A model generated the notes under the pieces. That model searched no databases. It saw only the letters and a list, made by a program, of their open reading frames with translations, and had not been told where the DNA came from. From WHSW01 sp963749365 (GTDB lineage: Bacteria > Actinomycetota > Thermoleophilia > Solirubrobacterales > 70-9), in the NCBI GenBank assembly GCA_963749365.1, contig CAVVME010000003.1, positions 186,001-250,000 on the forward strand: 64,000 nucleotides of DNA. Reading direction: 5' to 3'. How positions within the stretch are numbered: position 1 is the first letter of the stretch; each line of letters begins with the position of its first letter. The translations under genes and the position numbers were made by a program. Below, one piece after another: positions 17,372-26,083 of this stretch.

Positions 17372-18699
17372 GGACACACCACCCCTTCGACCTCGTACGG
17401 TTCGAAGTCCTCGAACGGCGGATGCGGATGCTCGGTCCACGAGCACTCCTGCGTCTCGGGCGGGTCCGAGAGCACGTAGCCGGCCAGGTCGAGGAACTGA
17501 TCCGGGTCGGCGTCGCTGTCCCCGGTCCCGGCTGTCGGCGGCGACGGAGCCGGGCAGCTCGGGTAGAGGAAGGCGTTGGTCGCCGTCCCGCTCGGGTCGA
17601 GGGTCGAGCTGTCGTTGCCCTGGAAGCAGTTGCCACCACCCGAGCCGTCGTTGAAGAAGTCGACCGCGTTCGTGTCGGTGCCGCCGCGCCCGTTGACGTT
17701 GTTGATCACCTGGTTGTTGACGCTGACCGCGTTCAGGCCCTCGTTGAACGGGTCCGAGACCAACGCCGTGCCCCACTTGTAGTTGCCGAAGATCTGGTTG
17801 TCCTGGATCACCCAGCCGTCGGAGCCGAGCAGCACGATCCCGACCCCGGTCGGGAAGTTGATCGTCTGCTCGTTGGGCGGCTCGCCGATCGTCCCCAGCC
17901 CGCCGGAGACGGTCTGGACCGGCGACAGCGGCAGGAAGTAGTTGAAGTTGTTCCAGAAGATGTTGTTCTTCTCGATGATCCCCTCGGCGCTCGGCTCATA
18001 GGGCTCCGAGTCGAGCGTGTTCGGCACGATTCCGGCCCCGTTGTTGTAGAAGTCGGAGTGGTGGATCCGCACGTACTTCGAGTTCGTGCCTGAGTAGCCG
18101 AGCACGTTCTTGTACGCCTCGAGGTGGTCGAGGCTGGTCCACTTCGGCTTGTTCTGGAACGGCGTCGCGCCGATGTAGAAGGCGGAGTCGCCGTGGCCGA
18201 CGCCGACCGACTTGGTGATCCGCCCGCCGGTGCAGTCGAAGGCGAACAGACCGTAGGAGCGGTTGAACGAGGCGCGCAGGTTCTTCATCAGGTAGTCCTT
18301 GCACTGCTGCAGGAAGACCCCGTTGGCGGCGTAGTTCTTGACCGTGAAGTTGAGCAGTCGCAGGCCGTTGACGTTGGCGCCCTCGATCCCGTTGTTGAAG
18401 CTCGCCCGGCCGCTGAGCACGACCTTCTTCGGGTTCTGCTTCGTTCCCTTGATCGTCAGCCCGTTGTGCTTCTTGCCATCGACCAGGACCTCTTCCTTGT
18501 AGGTCCCCGGCTTGACCTTGATCGTGTCGTTCTTGCCGGAGGCGTCGACGGCCTGCTGGATCTTCTTGTACTTGCACCCCTGCTTACAGACGGTCAGCGT
18601 CTCGCCCTTCTGCTTCGCGATCGCCGGCGCCGCGAACGCCATCGCGGCCACCAGCGCCAGGGCGCCGACCGCGGCGCTCAACCCAAGACCTACTCGCAT
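17368..18699 (-). CDS. Secreted right-handed beta-helix (NosD-like) protein
   Basis: This 443-residue exported protein has a signal peptide (GLSAAVGALALVAAMAFAAP). It then has the pectate-lyase-like start TLTVCKQGCKYKKIQQAVD and many short beta-helix coils rich in Asn (NNGIEGANVNGLRLLN, VNNQVINN). In NosD-type proteins such helices help assemble copper centres or bind carbohydrate. The start at 18699 has GGAGGGAG upstream, and TAGAGT lies further upstream as a likely -10. It is the first gene of the copper operon, which suggests an accessory or scaffold role. Confidence 0.82.
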   Translation of the reverse strand: MRVGLGLSAAVGALALVAAMAFAAPAIAKQKGETLTVCKQGCKYKKIQQAVDASGKNDTIKVKPGTYKEEVLVDGKKHNGLTIKGTKQNPKKVVLSGRASFNNGIEGANVNGLRLLNFTVKNYAANGVFLQQCKDYLMKNLRASFNRSYGLFAFDCTGGRITKSVGVGHGDSAFYIGATPFQNKPKWTSLDHLEAYKNVLGYSGTNSKYVRIHHSDFYNNGAGIVPNTLDSEPYEPSAEGIIEKNNIFWNNFNYFLPLSPVQTVSGGLGTIGEPPNEQTINFPTGVGIVLLGSDGWVIQDNQIFGNYKWGTALVSDPFNEGLNAVSVNNQVINNVNGRGGTDTNAVDFFNDGSGGGNCFQGNDSSTLDPSGTATNAFLYPSCPAPSPPTAGTGDSDADPDQFLDLAGYVLSDPPETQECSWTEHPHPPFEDFEPYEVEGVVCP

Positions 18700-18819
18700 C
18701 CTCGAACTCCCTCCGTCAAGGTCATTGCCTGCAACTCTAATCAAAGTTCTGCCCTCTGCGCGAACACGCGTCGCCCCGCGAAGCTGCGGTCCACCGGACG
18801 GCGGGTAGCCTGGGCGCCG

Positions 18820-19779
18820 ATGAGCGACCTGGAGCGGGCGGTGAGCGCGATCGTGCGCGAGTGCATGGGCCTGACCGAGGTCGAGGAGCTGCTCGTGATC
18901 TGCAACCCGGCGACGATCGGCCTCGGCGAGCGCCTGCGGGCCGAGGCCGGGCGGGCCGGGGCGGAGGGGGTGCTCTGCCTGATCGCCGAGCGCGCCTCGC
19001 ACGCCGCCGAGCCGCCGGCCGGCGTCGCCGCGGCGATGGTCGCCGCCGACGTCGTCCTGGCGCCGACCGTGCAGTCGCTCTCCCATACCGCCGCCCGCCG
19101 GGCGGCGACCGAGGCCGGGGTCCGGGTCGCGACCCTGCCGGGAGCGACCGAGGAGATGCTTGCCCGGGTGATGAGTGCCGACATGGACGGCTTGCGGCGG
19201 AGGGGCGGGGCGATCGCGGCGCTGCTGAGCGCCGGCGCGGAGGCGCGGATCACCTGCGCGAACGGCTCCGACCTGCGGCTCGGGCTCGGCGACCGTGAGG
19301 CGATCGCCGACGCCGGCGAGCTCAGCGCTCCCGGCGCCTTCGGCAACCTGCCCTGTGGCGAGGGGTTCATCGCCCCGGTCGAGGGCAGCGCGCGCGGGAC
19401 CCTGGTCGTCGACGGGACGATCGCCGCGATCGGCGCCGTCGCCGAGCCGGTCGAGCTCACGGTTGAGTCCGGGCACCTGGTGGCGGCGAGCGGGCCCCAG
19501 GGGGAGCGCCTGATGGAGCTGTTGACCGCGCACGGCGATCACGGCACCAACGTCGCCGAGCTCGGGATCGGAACCAACGAGCGGGCGGTCCTGACCGGCA
19601 ACCTGCTCGAGGACGAGAAGATCCTCGGCAGCTGTCACGTCGCCTTCGGCGCCTCGGCGGCGATCGGCGGCACGGTCCAGGTCCCGATCCATCTCGACTG
19701 CGTCGTCCTGCGTCCCGACGTCAGCGTCGACGACGAGCCCTTGGTCCGGGCCGGCGAGCTGCTGGTCGGGGCGGTCTGA
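18820..19779 (+). CDS. M29-type aminopeptidase
   Basis: This 319-residue metallopeptidase of the aminopeptidase T (M29) type has the expected ligands: Glu in CGEGFIAPVEG, Glu in NVAELGIGTNE, His in GSCHVAFG and His-x-Asp in IHLDCVV. It removes N-terminal residues from peptides in the cytosol. ATG 18820 follows TAGCCT (18806-18811) by 8 nt, fitting a very short leader. The frame is open further upstream, but that part is antisense to the beta-helix gene. It is followed after 7 nt by the formiminotransferase gene. Confidence 0.85.
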   Translation: MSDLERAVSAIVRECMGLTEVEELLVICNPATIGLGERLRAEAGRAGAEGVLCLIAERASHAAEPPAGVAAAMVAADVVLAPTVQSLSHTAARRAATEAGVRVATLPGATEEMLARVMSADMDGLRRRGGAIAALLSAGAEARITCANGSDLRLGLGDREAIADAGELSAPGAFGNLPCGEGFIAPVEGSARGTLVVDGTIAAIGAVAEPVELTVESGHLVAASGPQGERLMELLTAHGDHGTNVAELGIGTNERAVLTGNLLEDEKILGSCHVAFGASAAIGGTVQVPIHLDCVVLRPDVSVDDEPLVRAGELLVGAV

Positions 19780-19786
19780 GCCGCCG

Positions 19787-20668
19787 ATGGCGCTCGCGGT
19801 CCCGAACCTCTCCGAGGGGCGAGATGAGGCGACGATCGCGGCGATCGAGACCGCCTTCGCCCCGGCCCGCGTCCTCGACCGCCACACCGACGCGGTTCAC
19901 AACCGCACCGTGCTCAGCCTGACGGCCGGGCCGCGAGAGCTGGTCGGCGCGCTGCTCGGGGGCGCTCGGGAATGCGTGCGCCGGATCGACATCAGCGCGC
20001 AGCGCGGCGAGCACCCGCGGATCGGGGCGCTCGACGTCTGCCCGGTGGTCTGGCTCGGGGAGGGGGCCCGACCGCTGGCGCGCGAGCTGGCGCTGGAGGC
20101 GGCGCTTGCGCTCGGCGACCTCGGCGTGCCGGTGTTCCTCTACGGCGAGCTGGCTTCGGACCCACGCCGGGCCGAGCGCGCCTTCTTTCGCCGCGGCGGC
20201 AGCGCGGCGCTGGCCGAGCGGATGCGCTCGGGTGAGCTGCGGGCGGACTTCGGGCCCGCCGAGCCACACCCGACCGCCGGTGCGACCCTGGTCACGGCGC
20301 GCCCGCCGCTGGCCGCGTTCAACGTCGAGCTCGACACCGCGGATACCGCGGTCGCGGTCGCGGTCGCCGCCGGGCTGCGCGAGTCCGGCGGCGGGCTCGG
20401 CGGCGTGCGGGCGATCGGCGTCGATCTCGGCGACCGGGCCCAGGTCTCGACCAACGTCCACGACCCGATCGCGGTCCCGCTCGGCGCGGTGATCGAGAGG
20501 GTGCGCCTGCTCGCCGCCGAGCAGGGCGCCCGTCCGGTCGCCGCCGAGGTCGTCGGGCTGGTGCCGGCCGGATCGCTGCGCGGGCTGCCCGCCGACGTGC
20601 CCCTGCGCGGCTTCGACCCGGCCCGCCACGTGCTCGAGAACCGGCTCGCCGTGGCCGCTGACCGGTAG
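19787..20668 (+). CDS. Glutamate formiminotransferase
   Basis: This 293-residue protein matches the formiminotransferase part of FTCD, which moves a formimino group from formiminoglutamate to tetrahydrofolate in histidine breakdown. The hallmark GEHPRIGALDVCPVV lies near residues 73-87. VPNLSEGRD is at the N-terminus and a folate-site segment (FNVELDT) in the middle. No cyclodeaminase domain follows, so it is the monofunctional form. No other hut gene is nearby. It is 7 nt downstream of the aminopeptidase gene. Confidence 0.88.
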   Translation: MALAVPNLSEGRDEATIAAIETAFAPARVLDRHTDAVHNRTVLSLTAGPRELVGALLGGARECVRRIDISAQRGEHPRIGALDVCPVVWLGEGARPLARELALEAALALGDLGVPVFLYGELASDPRRAERAFFRRGGSAALAERMRSGELRADFGPAEPHPTAGATLVTARPPLAAFNVELDTADTAVAVAVAAGLRESGGGLGGVRAIGVDLGDRAQVSTNVHDPIAVPLGAVIERVRLLAAEQGARPVAAEVVGLVPAGSLRGLPADVPLRGFDPARHVLENRLAVAADR

Positions 20669-20680
20669 CCTGCCCGGGCG

Positions 20681-21043
20681 ATGGCGCAGGCGAAGCGCAA
20701 GCGGCGACGCAAGCATCGCGGCACCCAGACGGGCAGGATCGACAACCGCGGCCGGCGCGGGCGCCCTCGATCCCGCGAGGAGGCGCGCGCGCAGGCGAAG
20801 CGGCGGTCGACCAGCCCCAGGGAGCGCCCGCCGAGCTGGAGCTCGGCCTTTTTGCGCGGCCTGTTCGGCGCCACGATCTTCCTCATCCTGATGGTGGCAG
20901 CGTTCGGGCGCAGCTTCGGAGAGGCTCTGGTGCTCTCGGTCGTGATGCTGGCGATGTACGTGCCGCTGGGCTACTACGTCGACCGCTTCTTCTACAACCG
21001 CCGCCGCGCCCGAGAGCGACGGCCGAAGCAGGTCAAGGGTTGA
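20681..21043 (+). CDS. Small basic two-pass membrane protein
   Basis: This 120-residue protein has a strongly basic, disordered N-terminus (about 45 residues, KRKRRRKHRG and later repeats), two transmembrane helices (FGATIFLILMVAAF, ALVLSVVMLAMYVPL) and a basic tail. The function is unknown. The basic arm could bind nucleic acid or acidic lipid. ATG 20681 follows TAGCCT (20666-20671) by 9 nt. Confidence 0.7.
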   Translation: MAQAKRKRRRKHRGTQTGRIDNRGRRGRPRSREEARAQAKRRSTSPRERPPSWSSAFLRGLFGATIFLILMVAAFGRSFGEALVLSVVMLAMYVPLGYYVDRFFYNRRRARERRPKQVKG

Positions 21044-21071
21044 TCGAGCGCCGTCGGCGCGGCGGAGCGGT

Positions 21072-22020
21072 CTGATCGCGCCGCGATCCGCGAACTCGAC
21101 GGAGGATCGGTTCGCCTGGTTTCGCGAGCGCCCCTGGGAGCAGGCGAGCCTGCCGGAGGAGCTCGAGGGCATGCCGACGATGCTCAGCCGCGAGGAGATC
21201 GCGCTCCTCTATCTGCTCGCCCGCGACCTCGACCTCGTCGCCGCTTCGGGGGCGGCGATCGTTGACGCCGGCTGCTTTCTCGGCGGCTCGACCGCGGCGC
21301 TGACCCAGGGCCTCCTGGATCGAGACTCGCCTGCGTCCGAGACTGTCGGGTGCGCGTCCTACGACCTGTTCACGATCGAGCTCTACATGGTCCGTCGACT
21401 GCGGCTGGGCGATTGGGGACCTGCGCGAGGGCGACTCGGCGCGGGCGCGGTTCGAGGAGATCGTCGGGGAGGAGCGGCTCAAGCTGGTCGACGTCCACGA
21501 GGGCGACATTCGCAAGCGCACCTGGGACGGCGCACCGATCAGCGTCCTCTTTCTCGACCTCGCCAAGGAGCTGGGAGATCAACGATCACGTCCACCGCCA
21601 GTTCCTGCCGGCGCTGCTGCCGGGCGCGATCGTGCTCCAGCAGGACTACGTGCACGAGTGGTCGCCGTGGCTGCACCTGACCATGGAGCTGCTCGGCGAC
21701 GCGTTCGAATACCTGGGCTCGGTGCCCTACGGGACCGCGATCTTCGGTTTGACGCGGGAGATCGGTACCGACGAGGTGCCGGAGAGCCTGCGCGAGGCGG
21801 TGCCCGACGCCCGCAAGCTCGAGCTCTTCGACCGCTCGGCGGCGAAGTTCGCCGGCGAGGACCGCGGCCTGGTCGAGCTCGCGCGGGTGCGGCTGCTGGC
21901 CGACCTCGGTCGAGTGCCCGAGGCGAACGATGCGCTCGAGGAGCTGCAGTCCGAGAGTACGGCGAGCACGAGCGCGTTCGCGCCGGGAGCGAGGCTGATG
22001 CATAACCATCTGTTGAACGG
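21072..22020 (+). pseudogene. Frameshifted SAM-dependent methyltransferase-like gene
   Basis: Three consecutive reading-frame pieces encode one protein. The first (to about 21,400) has a Rossmann-like entry IVDAGCFLGGSTAAL. The second (about 21,415-21,570) encodes REGDSARARFEEIV and ISVLFLDLAK. The third encodes WEINDHVHRQFLPALLPG and QQDYVHEW. Each change needs a +1 step. Clear coding begins before the first ATG (21171), with DRFAWFRERPWEQ, yet no normal start codon lies upstream in frame; CTG 21072 is the only candidate. The C-terminal end is also unclear. This is a decayed gene or a stretch of sequence errors. Confidence 0.7.
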
Positions 22021-22151
22021 CGGCGGCCGAGGCGAGCGGCCGGAATGCGGCGCTGCGGCGCCTGCTGCCCGCCGCCGCGATCGTCGTGCTGGCGATCGTG
22101 ATCGCGCTTCGCCGTTCGTTTGGCGCGACGCGGGCGCTAGCTTTCGCCGCG

Positions 22152-22787
22152 ATGGAGGTTCGCTGCCTGACCGTCGGCCCGGTGGCCGAGAACTGTTACC
22201 TGATCCGGCCCGAGGGCTCGGACACGGGCCTGATCGTCGATCCCGGCGACGAGCCCGAGCGCATCCTCGCCGCCGCGAAGGAGCTCGGGATCGGGGTCGA
22301 GGCGATCCTGCTCACCCACACCCACTTCGATCACATCGGGGCGGTGGCCCCGGTCGCCGCCGCCACGGGGGCGCCGGTCTACTGCCCCGAAATCGAGCTC
22401 GGGGTGCTCGCCGACGTGATGGCCTGGGTGCCGCCCGGGTTCGGCCCCTACGAGAACTACGACGCCGACGAGACGGTGGCGGGTGGCGAGCGGCTCGAGC
22501 TCGCGGGACTCGAGATCAACGTCCTTCACACGCCCGGGCACAGCCCCGGCCACGTCACCTACTCGGTCGCGGCCGAGCGGGCGCTGTTCTCGGGCGACGT
22601 TCTCTTTCAGGGCTCGGTCGGCCGCGTCGACCTGCCCGGCGGCGACGGCCCGACCCTGCTGCGGACGCTGCGCGACCTCGCCGAGGGCTTTCCCGGCGAG
22701 ACCACCGTCTATCCCGGGCACATGGGGATCACGACCCTGGCGGCCGAGCGCGCGACGAACCCCTTTCTGGCCGAGCTCCGCAGCTGA
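22152..22787 (+). CDS. Metallo-beta-lactamase-fold hydrolase (glyoxalase II-like)
   Basis: This 211-residue MBL-fold hydrolase has the binuclear metal motif LTHTHFDHIG, a later His in HTPGHSPGH, Asp in FSGDVLF and a final His in YPGHMG. It resembles the glyoxalase II-like/YcbL group that cleaves thioesters. ATG 22152 is chosen because TAGCTT (22138-22143) ends 8 nt before it. The upstream in-frame extension encodes an unrelated hydrophobic stretch. It lies 21 nt before hisS, which has its own TAGGTT box. Confidence 0.88.
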   Translation: MEVRCLTVGPVAENCYLIRPEGSDTGLIVDPGDEPERILAAAKELGIGVEAILLTHTHFDHIGAVAPVAAATGAPVYCPEIELGVLADVMAWVPPGFGPYENYDADETVAGGERLELAGLEINVLHTPGHSPGHVTYSVAAERALFSGDVLFQGSVGRVDLPGGDGPTLLRTLRDLAEGFPGETTVYPGHMGITTLAAERATNPFLAELRS

Positions 22788-22808
22788 GCGCCGAGTAGGT
22801 TCTTCGCG

Positions 22809-24038
22809 ATGAGCGCCAAGTTCCAGGCCTCGCGGGGCACCTTCGACGTCCTGCCCGCGGAGGCGGCCCACCGGGCTCGCGTCGCCGAGGCGGCCCGCGG
22901 TCTGCTCGGGCGGGCCGGCTATGGCCGGATCGAGACCCCGGCCTTCGAGGACACCGAGCTCTTCGCCCGCGGGGTCGGACAGGCGACCGACATCGTGCGC
23001 AAGGAGATGTTCAGCTTCACCGACCAGGGCGGGCGCGATCTGACCCTGCGCCCGGAGGGCACGGCGCCGATCGCGCGCGCCTACCTCGAGCACGGCATGC
23101 AGACCCTCGCCCAGCCGGTCCGGCTCTGGTACGCGGGGCCCTTCTTTCGCCACGAGCGCCCGCAGGCGGGGCGGTTTCGCCAGTTCAACCAGGTCGGCGC
23201 CGAGGCGATCGGCTCGGACTCGCCGCTGGTCGACGCCGAGCTGATCGTGCTGCTCGACGACCTGCTCGGCGAGCTCGGGGTGGCCGAGGTGCGCTTGCGA
23301 CTCTCCAGCCTCGGCGGCCCCGGATCGCGCGCCGCCTATCGCGACGAGCTGCGCGACCACCTGCGCGCCCACGAGTCCGAGCTCGCTCCCGAGGTCCGCG
23401 AGCGCATCGACGAGAACCCGCTGCGCGCCTTCGACTCCGAGGACGACGACACCCGCTCGGTGATGGCCGCGGCGCCGACGATGCTCGAACGCCTCGACCA
23501 CGCCGACGCCGAGCACTTCGACGAGGTCCGGCGGCTGCTCGACCACGCCGGGGTCGACTACGAGCTCGACGGGACGCTGGTCCGCGGGCTCGACTACTAC
23601 ACCCGGACCGTGTTCGAGTTCGAGTCCGGACGGCTCGGCGCCCAGGCGGCGCTCGGCGGCGGTGGGCGCTACGACGGTCTCGTCGAGCAGCTCGGCGGCC
23701 CGGCGACGCCCGGCTGCGGCTGGGCGGCAGGCGTCGAGCGGATCCTGCTGGCGCTCGACGAGCCCGCGCCGGAGCCCGAGCTCGACGTCTTCGTCGCCGC
23801 CCCCGACGCGCACCGCGAGCGGGCCTTTTTGCTCGTCGGCGAGCTGCGCCGGGGCGGGATGCGGGCCGAGCTCGACCTCGCCGGGCGCTCGCTCAAGGGC
23901 CAGATGAAGCAGGCCGACCGGGTCGGCGCCCGGGCGGCGATCGTGCTCGACGAGTCGGGGTCGGCGCAGCTTCGCGATATGTCAAGCGGCGAGCAGCGGC
24001 CGATCGAGCTCGGGCGGGCACTGGAGGAGCTGCGCTGA
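22809..24038 (+). CDS. hisS: Histidyl-tRNA synthetase
   Basis: This 409-residue class II synthetase charges tRNA-His. Motif 1 is visible near the N-terminus, motif 2 as FFRHERPQAGRFRQFNQ, and the histidine-specific loops as LVRGLDYYTRTVFE and GGGGRYDGL. A C-terminal anticodon-binding domain follows (DVFVAAPDAHRERAF onward). The length is normal. TAGGTT at 22796-22801 lies 7 nt before the ATG. It overlaps or abuts aspS, the usual hisS-aspS pairing. Confidence 0.96.
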   Translation: MSAKFQASRGTFDVLPAEAAHRARVAEAARGLLGRAGYGRIETPAFEDTELFARGVGQATDIVRKEMFSFTDQGGRDLTLRPEGTAPIARAYLEHGMQTLAQPVRLWYAGPFFRHERPQAGRFRQFNQVGAEAIGSDSPLVDAELIVLLDDLLGELGVAEVRLRLSSLGGPGSRAAYRDELRDHLRAHESELAPEVRERIDENPLRAFDSEDDDTRSVMAAAPTMLERLDHADAEHFDEVRRLLDHAGVDYELDGTLVRGLDYYTRTVFEFESGRLGAQAALGGGGRYDGLVEQLGGPATPGCGWAAGVERILLALDEPAPEPELDVFVAAPDAHRERAFLLVGELRRGGMRAELDLAGRSLKGQMKQADRVGARAAIVLDESGSAQLRDMSSGEQRPIELGRALEELR

Positions 24039-24103
24039 GCGCCCCCGGCCCCGAGCCGCCGGCGCTGCGCGCCAACGAGTACCGCGATGCCTGGTGCGGG
24101 CAG

Positions 24104-25828
24104 GTGCTCGCCGACCGGGTCGGCTCGGAGGCCCGGCTCGCCGGCTGGGTGCATCGCCGCCGCGACCACGGCGGGCTCGTGTTCATCGACCTGCGCGACC
24201 GCACCGGGCTCGTCCAGCTCGTCTTCGATCCCGACCAGGCGGGCGAGGCGTTCGAGCTCTCGCACCGGCTGCGGGCCGAGGACGTGCTCAGCGTCGCCGG
24301 CGAGGTCGTCCGCCGCAGCCCCGAGACCGTCAATCCGGAGCTGCCGACCGGTGAGTTCGAGGTCCGGGTCGCCGAAGCGCGACGGCTGGCCGACTCCGAG
24401 ACGCCGCCGTTCGCGGTCGAGGGGTTCTCGGGCGAGGTCGGCGAGGAGGCGCGGCTTCGCCACCGCTACCTCGACCTGCGCCGCGAGCGGATGCGCGAGG
24501 CGATCGAGCTGCGCCATCTGGTCGCCAAGGCGATCCGCGACTTCCTCGCCGGCGAGGGCTTTCTCGAGATCGAGACGCCGATGCTCTCGCGCTCGACCCC
24601 AGAGGGCGCCCGGGACTTCCTCGTCCCCTCGCGGCGCGAGCCGGGCGCCTTCTACGCCCTGCCGCAATCGCCGCAGCTGTTCAAGCAGCTGCTGATGGTG
24701 GCCGGGTTCGAGCGCTACTTCCAGATCGTGCGCTGCTTTCGCGACGAGGACCAGCGCGCCGACCGCCAGCCCGACTTCACCCAGCTCGACCTCGAGATGT
24801 CGTTCGTCGGGGTCGAGGACGTGATCGACCTCAACGAGCGCCTGCTGGCGGCGGTCTTCGAGCGGGTCGGCGGGCCGGCGCTCTCGCTGCCGCTGCCGCG
24901 GCTGGCCTATGACGATGCGATCGCGCGCTACGGGACCGACCGGCCGGACCTGCGGTTCGGGCTCGAGCTGGTCGAGCTCACCGATCTGCTGGCGGCGACC
25001 GAGTTCAAGGTCTTTCGCGGCGTGGTCGAGGCGGGCGGGGTGGTCAAGGGGATCAACGCCGGCGCCCGCGAGGTCCCGCGCGCGGCCCTGGACGGGTTCA
25101 TCTCCCGCGCCCAGGAGCTCGGCGCCAAGGGGCTGGTCTGGGCCTTTCGGGAGGGCGAGGGGTGGCGCTCGCCGACCGCCAAGTTCCTCTCCGCGCAGGA
25201 GCTCGCAGCGCTCAACGAGCGCTTCGCCGCCGCCGAGGGGGACCTGCTGCTGCTGGTCGCCGACGAACCCGCGACCGCGAGCTCGGTGCTCGCCCAGCTT
25301 CGGCTCGAGCTCGCCGAGCGCTTCGAGCTGATCGACCCCGCGGCGGAGGAGTTCTGCTGGATCACCGACTGGCCGATGTTCGAGTGGAACGCCGAGGAGC
25401 AGCGCTGGGACCCGCTCCACCACCCGTTCACCGCTCCCGAGGGCGAGCTCGACCCCGAGCATCCGGGGGCAGCACGGGCGCGCGCCTACGACGTGGTCTG
25501 GAACGGTCAGGAGCTCGGCGGCGGTTCGATCCGGATCTCCGACCCGGAGCTGCAGCAGCGCGTCCTCGAGCTGATCGGAATCGACGCCGAGCAGGCGGCC
25601 GAGCGGTTCGGCTTCCTGCTCGAAGCGCTTCGCTACGGGGCGCCGCCGCACGGCGGAATTGCCTACGGGCTCGATCGGCTGATGCAGCGGCTCCTGCACG
25701 CGGATTCGATCCGCGACACGATCGCCTTCCCGAAGGCCGCCTCGGGCGCCGATCCGCTCACCGGCGCCCCGGCCGCGGTCGACGAGGGACAGCTTCGCGA
25801 GCTCGGGCTTCAGGTGCGCAAACGCTGA
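24104..25828 (+). CDS. aspS: Aspartyl-tRNA synthetase
   Basis: This class II synthetase has an N-terminal OB anticodon domain (GWVHRRRDHGGLVFIDLRD), the catalytic core (FLEIETPMLSRSTPEGARDF, FRDEDQRADRQPDFTQLD), a bacterial GAD insertion and motif 3 (GIAYGLDRLMQ). GTG 24104 is the first standard start (574 aa). However, the upstream codons encode NEYRDAWCGQ, which aligns with the conserved AspRS N-terminus. The only in-frame initiator there is CTG 24035, overlapping the hisS stop as CTGA. A CTG start is therefore likely. Confidence 0.95.
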   Translation: MLADRVGSEARLAGWVHRRRDHGGLVFIDLRDRTGLVQLVFDPDQAGEAFELSHRLRAEDVLSVAGEVVRRSPETVNPELPTGEFEVRVAEARRLADSETPPFAVEGFSGEVGEEARLRHRYLDLRRERMREAIELRHLVAKAIRDFLAGEGFLEIETPMLSRSTPEGARDFLVPSRREPGAFYALPQSPQLFKQLLMVAGFERYFQIVRCFRDEDQRADRQPDFTQLDLEMSFVGVEDVIDLNERLLAAVFERVGGPALSLPLPRLAYDDAIARYGTDRPDLRFGLELVELTDLLAATEFKVFRGVVEAGGVVKGINAGAREVPRAALDGFISRAQELGAKGLVWAFREGEGWRSPTAKFLSAQELAALNERFAAAEGDLLLLVADEPATASSVLAQLRLELAERFELIDPAAEEFCWITDWPMFEWNAEEQRWDPLHHPFTAPEGELDPEHPGAARARAYDVVWNGQELGGGSIRISDPELQQRVLELIGIDAEQAAERFGFLLEALRYGAPPHGGIAYGLDRLMQRLLHADSIRDTIAFPKAASGADPLTGAPAAVDEGQLRELGLQVRKR

Positions 25829-25880
25829 TCGGGCGCCTGGCGGCGCTCAAGCCTTGCGGGCCGGTGGCCGACCTAAGGGT

Positions 25881-26045
25881 CTGATGGCCGCTAACGTCTG
25901 TCCCGGCTCGAGCTTGTTCGCTAGCCGCTCATTTTGTGAGCCAACACAATTGCCTCGGGAGTCACCGTTCGGTAGCGCCCTGCGGGTAGCGCCGGCAGAC
26001 ACCCACCTGTTCATTCAGGTTCACAGGCAGGGCGGTAATGGCAGG
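25881..26045 (+). ncRNA. ssrS: Probable 6S RNA
   Basis: No gene fits this gap, but it folds well. GCCGC (25887-25891) pairs with GCGGT near 26033 as an outer stem, GTCTG-tc-CCGGC pairs with GCCGG-CAGAC, and local hairpins GCTCA-TTTTG-TGAGC and ACCTG-TTCATT-CAGGT are perfect. The 3' part (GACACCCACCTG ... CAGGTTCAC ... GGGCGG) resembles the conserved 3' side of bacterial 6S RNA. The position next to aspS matches the 6S-1 gene of Bacillus. 6S RNA binds the housekeeping RNA polymerase. TAAGGG at 25874-25879 may be the -10. Confidence 0.6.
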
Positions 26046-26083
26046 CTGGGGCCTTTCCTCCTTCGGGCTTGGGGAGCGCGCTC

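Noticed and set aside
22014..22151. In-frame upstream extension of the MBL hydrolase with a hydrophobic helix
   Set aside because: The -10-like box ending 8 nt before ATG 22152 and the family start there argue against it; the hydrophobic stretch has no signal-peptide cleavage pattern.
25881..26045. tmRNA, RNase P RNA, SRP RNA or cobalamin riboswitch in the aspS gap
   Set aside because: None of their hallmark core sequences is present; only the 6S pattern fits.
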